DNA from: Treponema sp.
GTDB taxonomy: Bacteria > Spirochaetota > Spirochaetia > Treponematales > Breznakiellaceae
Assembly (NCBI GenBank): GCA_009786715.1
Contig: WQRN01000034.1
Coordinates: 1-16,223, forward strand
Direction of reading: 5' to 3'
DNA length: 16,223 nt
Translations under genes and position numbers: made by a program
Shown: in pieces, positions 1 to 6,183 of the stretch
How positions within the stretch are numbered: the stretch's first letter is position 1
How the letters are laid out: each line of letters starts with the position of its first letter
The notes under the pieces: generated by a model
What the model was told of the DNA's origin: nothing
The model's database searches: none
Seen by the model: only the letters and a program-made list of their open reading frames with translations

Positions 1-216
1 GTGGGGGGGAACGACAGGACTGATACAATTAACCTTTCATCCGACGCGATGAAGAAGGCGGAAATGTATCAGATCGTAGAACTTATTAAATCCTCACCGG
101 AACTTGACGAGGCCCGGATTGCTGAACTCAGGCAGAAAATTGATGATCCTTCGTATATAAACGAAAAAGTCGTCAAAGCAACAGCGGACAATATTGTCAA
201 CGCATGGTTTGCGTAG
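1..216 (+). CDS. flgM: FlgM, anti-sigma-28 factor (C-terminal part, 5' end outside window)
   Basis: FlgM binds the flagellar sigma factor (sigma-28, FliA) and holds late flagellar genes off until the hook-basal body is finished. The visible 71 residues fit the sigma-binding C-terminal half of the family: INLSSDAMKKAEMYQIVELI, then SSPELDEARIAELRQKI and DDPSYINEKVV, with the typical heptad-like helices. The frame is open to base 1. The first codon is GTG, but complete FlgM proteins are about 90 to 100 residues long, so I read the gene as 5'-truncated by the window rather than starting at base 1. It ends with TAG 22 bases before a strong terminator, so it is the last gene of its transcript. Sequence similarity to the family is clear to the eye, though the protein is short. 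Confidence 0.85.
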   Translation: MGGNDRTDTINLSSDAMKKAEMYQIVELIKSSPELDEARIAELRQKIDDPSYINEKVVKATADNIVNAWFA

Positions 217-237
217 GATTTTAATAAGTATCAATTG

Positions 238-287
238 AGCGTTTGATCACTGGGTCAAAACCCGGGGAGATCAAACGCTTTTTTTTT
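238..287 (+). terminator. Intrinsic terminator after flgM
   Basis: AGCGTTTGATC (238-248) pairs perfectly with GATCAAACGCT (269-279), an 11-bp stem. A smaller GGGT/ACCC stem lies inside it, and the 3' arm runs straight into a run of T to base 287. The next gene's Shine-Dalgarno sequence begins two bases later, so any transcript of that gene coming from flgM must read through this hairpin. Confidence 0.92.
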
Positions 288-288
288 C

Positions 289-292
289 GGAG
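289..292 (+). promoter_or_regulatory. Ribosome binding site that fixes the start at 300
   Basis: GGAG lies seven bases before ATG 300. The in-frame TTG at 243 sits inside the 5' arm of the terminator and has no such site, so ATG 300 is the start. Confidence 0.75.
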
Positions 293-299
293 CATAAAT

Positions 300-1427
300 A
301 TGGATATTTCTTTTAAATTTGATCCTGAAGTATTAATTGGAGAAAATACTTTAAGCATGGCAGGAACTATCGCGAGCCGGTACGGCGAACGAATTATGGT
401 AGCCGCCGACAGCAGATTGGATCAACAGCTTATAGGCAGATTAAAAGATGTTCTAGAAGATTCCGCGTTAAGCGCAATTATTTTCGCCGGATTGGACGAT
501 GGTTCGTCTGTTGATCTGGCAGATAAAATTGTAGAGCTGTCTAACGCTTCTCACTGCGATTTAATAATCGGTTTCGGCGGCGAAAAAACCCAAACTATTG
601 CCCGTATGGCGGCAATCATGGCTCCGTCTAAAACATCGGTATTTGATCTTCTGGAAGGAAAGAATATCCCGGATAAATTCCTTCCGTTTTTAGCGATTCC
701 AACAGAAGGTTTAAACGCATTTTCCACAACAGATTTTTTTCTTGCGGCAGACCCCAGAAACAAACTGATAAAATTAATACAGTCTCCTAAAGGTCTTTAC
801 GCGTCAATAATTTTAGACAGTAGCTTGTTGAAAATTCTTTCAGGTGATAACGCTGCCGCGTTTGTTCTTGAAGGTTTCTTTTCGGCGGTGGAAGCGTATT
901 GTTCGGCAAAAGCAAATTTTATTTCTGATGCTGTATTGGAAAGAGCGCTGAACTTTTACGCAAAATTATTAAAAGCGGGCGCAGACGGCATGAATGCGGA
1001 AACGTTCGCTCAGGCTGGTTTTTTAACCGCTCTGGGATCGGCTGCAAGCTGCCCCGGCGTAGGAGCCGCGTTATCAGCCGCGATTAACGCGCGCTGTCCC
1101 ATCCCCAAACCGGTGTGTTCAACAGCTCTTTTCCCGGCGCTTGCGGAACGGCTTGCCGCGGCGCGTCCTGAAAAAATGGCACGTGTCGCTTCGTACCTTG
1201 GAAACGCAAAAGCGGCTTCAACAGCCGAAGCTGCCGCGTCAGCAGCGGAAGGAATAAAGCGCATAACAACAACGCTCGGCTTAAAAACAAGTCTTAACGA
1301 ATATAATATCCCACTTGACAGGCTTACGGCAGCGGCAGAAGCGGCTCGCGGTCTCGATTTAACGGCAAATTCACCATGGACTGTCTCGGAAGAAGAAGTT
1401 TTCGCGATTTTAAAACAAATTCTATAA
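300..1427 (+). CDS. Iron-type alcohol dehydrogenase fold protein with a degenerate active site
   Basis: The 375-residue product has the length and order of motifs of the iron-containing (group III) alcohol dehydrogenase family. The nucleotide-binding glycine motif is recognisable as GFGGEKTQTIARMAA (residues 91-105), where the family has GxGGGSxxDxAK. LAIPTEG (131-137) replaces the PTTAGTGSE loop. The ILDSSLL...FFSAVEAYCS stretch (171-202) matches the helix that carries the first two metal ligands. By my alignment all four ligands are changed: the Asp is E191, and the three His are S195, about A256 and K270. The Ser and Asp of the glycine motif are also lost. I infer that it does not use a catalytic metal and may have a binding or regulatory role. 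The C-terminal half is rich in alanine. The start is chosen by GGAG at 289. No convincing own promoter is visible, so expression may depend on read-through of the flgM terminator. The fold assignment is from memory of the motifs. Confidence 0.68.
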   Translation: MDISFKFDPEVLIGENTLSMAGTIASRYGERIMVAADSRLDQQLIGRLKDVLEDSALSAIIFAGLDDGSSVDLADKIVELSNASHCDLIIGFGGEKTQTIARMAAIMAPSKTSVFDLLEGKNIPDKFLPFLAIPTEGLNAFSTTDFFLAADPRNKLIKLIQSPKGLYASIILDSSLLKILSGDNAAAFVLEGFFSAVEAYCSAKANFISDAVLERALNFYAKLLKAGADGMNAETFAQAGFLTALGSAASCPGVGAALSAAINARCPIPKPVCSTALFPALAERLAAARPEKMARVASYLGNAKAASTAEAAASAAEGIKRITTTLGLKTSLNEYNIPLDRLTAAAEAARGLDLTANSPWTVSEEEVFAILKQIL

Positions 1428-1438
1428 TATTTGATTGT

Positions 1439-1467
1439 TTGACGTATCAAAAAAACTGAATTATATT
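1439..1467 (+). promoter_or_regulatory. Sigma-70-type promoter of the two lipoprotein genes
   Basis: TTGACG (1439-1444), a 17-base spacer and TATATT (1462-1467) lie in the 70-base gap before the first lipoprotein gene. The start of transcription would be near 1474, which gives a leader of about 24 bases. Confidence 0.65.
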
Positions 1468-1485
1468 TATATAAGAAGTAAAATT

Positions 1486-1490
1486 AGGGG
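1486..1490 (+). promoter_or_regulatory. Ribosome binding site that fixes the start at 1498
   Basis: AGGGG lies seven bases before ATG 1498. The in-frame TTG at 1435 lies upstream of the predicted promoter and would put 21 charged residues ahead of the signal peptide, so it is rejected. Confidence 0.75.
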
Positions 1491-1497
1491 AAAAAAG

Positions 1498-2916
1498 ATG
1501 AAAAATAGAAAATATTACACTCTATTGCCGCTGCTTGTCATCTTGGCAGCTCTGGTAGTATTTTCATTTTCCATCATTTCCTGTCCGCCGATCGAGGAAG
1601 AGACATACAGCAGTATAAAAAAATTGACCGGACCTTTAACTTATGGGAAATGGATCGATGCTCTTGATGAAATTTATACAGCAGGGATACCTGTAACTCT
1701 GGATCTCAGCGAATGTACAGTTTCCGATTCCGGCAGTGATGTTTTAAAACATACTCATGAAGACGGAAGCGATTTTGTTCCGTGCGATTGCGTAAATGTT
1801 CATACTTGCAATAGAAATCTTTACGACGATTACATTCAATTTAATCCGTCAATGGGAAGCAGATTCGGCAAAAATTTTATAACTTCGATTATAATTCCGG
1901 ATATTGCGACAATGATAAGTAACGCATCAGGCGATCTTGATATCATAGACTTGGAAGATTCCGACGGCGATGAAACTATTGGATACGCTTTCAGGCATTT
2001 TTCAAGATTAAAAACTGTAACAGGAAAAAGGATCAGTTTACTCGGCACATTGGCTTTTTATGACTGCACTTCGCTGGAAGAGGTAAGTTTTCCTAATTTG
2101 GTTATCGTTATGCAGTACGCTTTTTATAATTGCGCCAATTTAAAGAAAGCGGAGTTTGAAAAATTAAGGCATATCCAGCCAAGCGCTTTTAAAAACTGCA
2201 AATCACTGGAAAGGATAGAATTCCATAACGCGGATGTCATCGCGCAAAGCGCGTTCATGGGCTGCACCGGTCTTATTGAAGTAAGTCTTTCTAACGCAAT
2301 CTCAATTGAACCGGAGGCTTTTAAAAACTGTTCCGGTTTAAAAATCGCGAGATTTCATGCGACTCCTATGCTAAACGGCTTTCCGCTTAACCTCAGCAAC
2401 CCGAATGAAAAACCGTGGCTGCCGGGAACTTTAGCTTTCCACAACAATGTATTCAGAGGCTGCACTTCTCTGGAAATACTGGATGTTCGCAATGCATGGA
2501 ATGTATATTTCGGCGAAGGAGCTTTAGCGGACATTGGAACACATTTGGATCTTCACCTGTACGATGACAAAGGCACCGGCGAAAACGCGGGCGGAAAAAG
2601 TTACGGACATCCGCAGCTTGGAATGCTGCTAGGAGATGTGCCGCGAAGCAATGACAAAGGCGGAGTCTCTCTTCAGACATTAAATATAGTAGCTTCAAGC
2701 GTAGACCCGATTGAAGCTTCGCGAATTTTATATGCTGATTATACATCCATAAAAAAGTCTGATAATCCTCTTCATCCGATAACATATAATACCAGCAGCA
2801 TAAGAAACTGGATAAACTCAACATACAATCCCGGTGACAGAGACGAATACAACAATCCGAAGAACTCCTTGGTAAAAGTGACAGTCAGCAGAAGACCTTC
2901 CACAGTACAGCAGTAA
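1498..2916 (+). CDS. BspA-type leucine-rich repeat lipoprotein (first of a tandem pair)
   Basis: This is a 472-residue exported lipoprotein. A hydrophobic signal peptide (about residues 8-28) ends in IIS-C29, a relaxed lipobox of the spirochaetal kind. Five full repeats of the BspA/LRR_5 type follow at about 183-286, with the pattern xAFxxCxxLxxxxFxxxxxI. A further repeat at 316-338 opens a C-terminal block containing RNAWNVYF, ADIGTHLDL and KSYGHPQ. The downstream gene product has the same block, so the two are paralogues. A His/Cys-rich insert (H85, H87, C96, C98, H102, C104) is absent from the paralogue. BspA-like proteins of oral treponemes and Bacteroidetes take part in adhesion and co-aggregation. 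A similar surface role here is inference, and a periplasmic location is possible. The gene has its own promoter, and the next gene starts 30 bases after its stop. Confidence 0.85.
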   Translation: MKNRKYYTLLPLLVILAALVVFSFSIISCPPIEEETYSSIKKLTGPLTYGKWIDALDEIYTAGIPVTLDLSECTVSDSGSDVLKHTHEDGSDFVPCDCVNVHTCNRNLYDDYIQFNPSMGSRFGKNFITSIIIPDIATMISNASGDLDIIDLEDSDGDETIGYAFRHFSRLKTVTGKRISLLGTLAFYDCTSLEEVSFPNLVIVMQYAFYNCANLKKAEFEKLRHIQPSAFKNCKSLERIEFHNADVIAQSAFMGCTGLIEVSLSNAISIEPEAFKNCSGLKIARFHATPMLNGFPLNLSNPNEKPWLPGTLAFHNNVFRGCTSLEILDVRNAWNVYFGEGALADIGTHLDLHLYDDKGTGENAGGKSYGHPQLGMLLGDVPRSNDKGGVSLQTLNIVASSVDPIEASRILYADYTSIKKSDNPLHPITYNTSSIRNWINSTYNPGDRDEYNNPKNSLVKVTVSRRPSTVQQ

Positions 2917-2946
2917 AAATCGGCTCGTTTATTTACAGGAGTAAAA

Positions 2947-4485
2947 ATGAGAAAAATATTATATTTATTCGGTGTAATAATATTAATATTCGCCTTTTCA
3001 TTAACCGCCTGCGAAGAAGAATTGAAAACGCCTGACAGTAACGATGATAATGAAAATGAAATTGATACAATAGAAGAAGAGGAGCCCGATCTTTTTGATA
3101 AAATAATCAATATCCTTAATTCACAGGAAGAACAGCCGGTATTACTGGAATTAAGTATCGATCTTGGAACCATGACAAATACAGAAAGCAGCTGGTATGT
3201 AATACTAAACGCAGTAAATACCGCGGAAAAAGATGTCATTCTTGATCTGTCCGCCTGTACAATGACAAAAACATTTTTTTATCCCAATCACGCTGTAACA
3301 ACAGGAAAAAATAAAATTATAGAAATCATTCTTCCTGATGCAGCCGATTCAATCTACGGCGGCGCCGGCACAATGGCATCCGATTTTGCTTTTAACCATT
3401 TTAACAATCTGGAATACATAAGCGGAGCCAATATTAAAGAGATAGGCTATTCTGCTTTTTATGAACGTAAAAAGTTAAAGGAAGTCAGTTTTCCAGAGGT
3501 TGAAATAATAGATTCAAATGCTTTCAGCGGCTGCGAAAGCCTTAAAAAAACGCATTTCCCATCAGCGGAAATAGCTGGCGGCAGCGCTTTTTTCGGATGC
3601 AGCAAACTTGAAGAAGCGATCTTTCCAAAGTTAAAAATTATAAATATAAATGCATTTTCCAATTGTGCAAATCTTTCAAATGTTGATTTTCCGGAAGTAA
3701 AAAATATTGCTTTCAGAGCTTTTGAGAATTGCGCAAACCTGACAGATATAAATTTTCCTTTAGTTGAATTACTTGGCGAATACGCTTTTAACGGCTGCAG
3801 TAAATTAAAAACCATTAATTTTCCGAACATAAAAATAATTTACAAATTTTCTTTCAGTTATTGCTCCAGCCTGGAAAAAATTGAAGATGAAAATTTTTTA
3901 TCCGCTGTTCATATAGCAGATCACGCTTTTTACGGCTGTACCTCTCTTGAAGAAATTAATTTCCCGAAAGTAACAATAATTGAACCTGAATCTTTTGGGA
4001 ACTGTACCAGTTTAATAACCGCAAGATTTTACGCTGATCCCGAACGAACAACTGCTCCGGATCATCCGCTTGATCCATGGCGAAATGGTATTCCTGGCAT
4101 ATGCACAAGCGACAGCGTACTCGTTCATGCTATGGCATTTAATGGTTGTGCCTCTCTTAAAACGCTGGACTTTCGCAACGCGTGGAATGTTTACTTCGCC
4201 GGTCACTCATTAGCGAATATTGGAACTCACCTTGATATATATTTATTTGATGATGATGGTACAAAAAGTTACGGTCATCCGCAAATTGACTGGTTTCTTG
4301 GAAGTAATGAAGGAACACGAACTATTACGTCGCTAAAGCTAATATTAACACAGATCGAGCGGGAAGAAGATTCACAAGTAAAAAAATATAACGATTCCGC
4401 TCCCGGAATGCACGGTATATGGGTTCAACTTGGAGATGGAAACCAGTATGGATTTCATGTAACAACAACTATTGAAAGAGAATAA
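2947..4485 (+). CDS. BspA-type leucine-rich repeat lipoprotein (second of a tandem pair)
   Basis: This 512-residue lipoprotein starts at ATG 2947, five bases after AGGAG (2937-2941). The signal peptide ends in LTA-C22, a good lipobox. A very acidic linker follows (about 23-57, mostly D, E and N), as if to hold the repeats away from the membrane. Nine LRR_5 repeats of about 20-23 residues occupy about 168-361, each built on AFxxCxxLxxxxFPxxxxI. One more at 395-417 leads into the C-terminal block shared with the upstream paralogue (RNAWNVYFAGHSLANIGTH, KSYGHPQ). The first repeat lacks the usual Cys (AFYERKKL). The gene is AT-rich compared with the transporter genes nearby, which may mean acquisition or relaxed selection. 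Transcription is probably joint with the upstream gene. Its stop lies three bases from the stop of the facing gene and no terminator is visible. An adhesin-like role is inferred from the family only. Confidence 0.87.
   Translation: MRKILYLFGVIILIFAFSLTACEEELKTPDSNDDNENEIDTIEEEEPDLFDKIINILNSQEEQPVLLELSIDLGTMTNTESSWYVILNAVNTAEKDVILDLSACTMTKTFFYPNHAVTTGKNKIIEIILPDAADSIYGGAGTMASDFAFNHFNNLEYISGANIKEIGYSAFYERKKLKEVSFPEVEIIDSNAFSGCESLKKTHFPSAEIAGGSAFFGCSKLEEAIFPKLKIININAFSNCANLSNVDFPEVKNIAFRAFENCANLTDINFPLVELLGEYAFNGCSKLKTINFPNIKIIYKFSFSYCSSLEKIEDENFLSAVHIADHAFYGCTSLEEINFPKVTIIEPESFGNCTSLITARFYADPERTTAPDHPLDPWRNGIPGICTSDSVLVHAMAFNGCASLKTLDFRNAWNVYFAGHSLANIGTHLDIYLFDDDGTKSYGHPQIDWFLGSNEGTRTITSLKLILTQIEREEDSQVKKYNDSAPGMHGIWVQLGDGNQYGFHVTTTIERE
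3448..4029 (+). repeat. Tandem leucine-rich repeat array within the second lipoprotein gene
   Basis: Nine consecutive units of about 60-70 bases encode AFxxCxxLxxxxFPxxxxI. They are conserved in protein pattern more than in bases, so the array is old rather than a fresh DNA slippage product. The upstream paralogue has five such units at about 2044-2355. Confidence 0.8.
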
Positions 4486-4488
4486 CCA

Positions 4489-6138
4489 TCAATACCCGTC
4501 TGACATTGCGCGGTTTTGATCGCGCTGATAAAGCTCCTGATAAACAAAGCTGCGGTTTTTAAGTTTGTCTTTTACAGCTTTTGTAAACGGCATGTGACGC
4601 CAGAAAGTGCCCCGTACATCTTTATCAAGTTTTTGTATACCCTCGGCTTCTTTTGTCATCCATAAAATATAATCGCGGATAAAATATTCTTTGATATCGC
4701 CTTTTAATTTGTTTGATTGGAACCACTGATAATAATGCCCGGTTAATCCTTCTTCCATCCAGTAGAATGAAGCTTTTTCTTTTGCAACTTGCCAGCGAAG
4801 ATCCGCAACGGCGGTAAGAACCGCAAGATACAGATTTCTCGGATACATCGGGATAATGATTCTTCCGCGGCTTGTCGCGCGGTTGTAACGATCAAACGGC
4901 TCCCAGCAAAAACCCATGTCGCCGTATGTCGGAATTAAAAGCACATAAGGAACAATGCGGTTTAACCTGTTTTTATAAATGCGGCAAAATGCTTCTGAGT
5001 CAATACTTTCAATTTTCGCAAGCATGGTGATAATATTCTCGCGGGTAGCTACTTCGTTTGGAGTGCTGTGAAAATATTCGGATGTAAGCACAGGAAAGTG
5101 ATTCCCCTGCCGCCCGACAGTCATCTTTGCCATCTGACGAATGGTTCCCCATTCAGTATCAATCGCTCCCATATCAACGGCGACAGCGCCGCCTTCGGCT
5201 TCAAGTTTATCTCTTAAATGTTCAACATCATTCTGCGCGTTAACAAAATCTCTTATGCTTATTTCCAGTTCGTGATCGTTTTTCATTATCATTTTAAGCA
5301 GATTTTGAATTTCCGCAATCGAAGCTTTTTGCCCTTCGTTCAAACAATCGCTTACTTCGGTAAATTCATTCAATGGGGTCCGTTCAAAAACTGACGCTAT
5401 TCTATCGCGTAATATTTTTTCAATTTCATCGCGTTCTTTTTCCCTTGTTTTAAGCAGAACTCTGGAACCGTCGAATTTTCCCTGCGCTTTTTCAAGAAGC
5501 GCCTGCACCTTTGATTGCGCGTTTCCTTTCGATACGCGCACTTCATCCGTGCTGGAAGGGCGAATCTTACTTATGCCGACGCCGTTCAGCCATTCATCGA
5601 GATAGAAAACAGGTTGATCATACAAATTATCATCGACTACTTTGCTGAAAAACTCTCTGACTTCCGGAGAAAGAAAACTGGGATGCAAAAGCCCGAAACG
5701 CAGCAAATATTTTTTCGGCGGCGGCAGTCTTCCTGTAGTTTTCCGCGCAATATTAAAAAGAAATTCCCAAAACGGGGAAATAAACTGCATACGGAAAACG
5801 CTGCGATCCTTTGGATCTTTCGATGTTAAATATTTTTGTAAAATGGTATGAACTCTCTGTGCTATTTCTCCCTCATTGGAAAGAGCGGCTTTATAATAAT
5901 TCGGATCGCTGAAAAACGCGTGACCTTTATCTTCAAGGCGTTTCGTTACCTGCGGAAACTCGGACGCGGATATATCAACATCCCCGCCTGAAGCGCTTGA
6001 GATGTCTGCGAAATCTTCTTTATTTTTATCGCCGAAAATGTCGCTGAAGTCCGGTAGCGGGCTGTTATCAGAGCCTGCGGTTCCAAGCAATGCGGCAAGT
6101 TCGGGATCCATATCCCCATTATAAGCGTTTGCAGCCAT
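4489..6138 (-). CDS. Conserved-looking protein of unknown function, 549 residues
   Basis: I do not recognise a family. No signal peptide or membrane segment is visible, so a cytoplasmic protein is likely. Residues 1-60 are acidic and of low complexity (DPELAALLGT, DFSDIFGDKNKEDF). A folded part follows (about 65-195, with FISPFWEFLFNIARKTTG). A long charged helical stretch at about 200-315 looks like a coiled coil. The C-terminal part (about 325-549) is rich in aromatic residues, with IPTYGDMGFCWEPFDRYNRA, RGRIIIPMYPRN and YWMEEGLTGHYYQW. I see no Walker, HExxH or other catalytic signature. The ATG at 6138 is preceded by a consensus promoter whose -10 is six bases away and by no Shine-Dalgarno sequence. 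It lies 45 bases downstream of pheT in the same direction but has that promoter of its own. Its stop faces the lipoprotein operon with three bases between. Confidence 0.75.
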   Translation of the reverse strand: MAANAYNGDMDPELAALLGTAGSDNSPLPDFSDIFGDKNKEDFADISSASGGDVDISASEFPQVTKRLEDKGHAFFSDPNYYKAALSNEGEIAQRVHTILQKYLTSKDPKDRSVFRMQFISPFWEFLFNIARKTTGRLPPPKKYLLRFGLLHPSFLSPEVREFFSKVVDDNLYDQPVFYLDEWLNGVGISKIRPSSTDEVRVSKGNAQSKVQALLEKAQGKFDGSRVLLKTREKERDEIEKILRDRIASVFERTPLNEFTEVSDCLNEGQKASIAEIQNLLKMIMKNDHELEISIRDFVNAQNDVEHLRDKLEAEGGAVAVDMGAIDTEWGTIRQMAKMTVGRQGNHFPVLTSEYFHSTPNEVATRENIITMLAKIESIDSEAFCRIYKNRLNRIVPYVLLIPTYGDMGFCWEPFDRYNRATSRGRIIIPMYPRNLYLAVLTAVADLRWQVAKEKASFYWMEEGLTGHYYQWFQSNKLKGDIKEYFIRDYILWMTKEAEGIQKLDKDVRGTFWRHMPFTKAVKDKLKNRSFVYQELYQRDQNRAMSDGY

Positions 6139-6144
6139 GAACTT

Positions 6145-6173
6145 ATGTTAATTCTTTTCTTAATAGTTGTCAA
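6145..6173 (-). promoter_or_regulatory. Promoter of the 549-residue gene, placed for a leaderless transcript
   Basis: On the minus strand TTGACA (6173-6168) is followed by a 17-base spacer and TAACAT (6150-6145), then six bases, then ATG 6138. The expected first transcribed base is the A of the start codon or next to it. The -35 is perfect, and the -10 matches the consensus at four of six positions. Confidence 0.6.
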
Positions 6174-6183
6174 TGTTTATAAG

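Noticed and set aside
1..216. A complete FlgM starting at GTG 1
   Set aside because: The family is longer at its N-terminus and the start coincides with the window edge, so truncation by the window is more likely.
243..299. A 19-residue N-terminal extension of the alcohol-dehydrogenase-like protein from TTG 243
   Set aside because: It lies in the flgM terminator hairpin and T-run and has no Shine-Dalgarno sequence, while ATG 300 has GGAG seven bases upstream.
1010..1450. A 146-residue open frame opposite the alcohol-dehydrogenase-like gene
   Set aside because: It is a reading-frame shadow of the alanine-rich sense codons; the complement of GCN codons stays open.
3448..4029. CRISPR-like or satellite repeats
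   Set aside because: The periodicity is at protein level (leucine-rich repeats) within an intact reading frame, with no identical DNA repeats and spacers.
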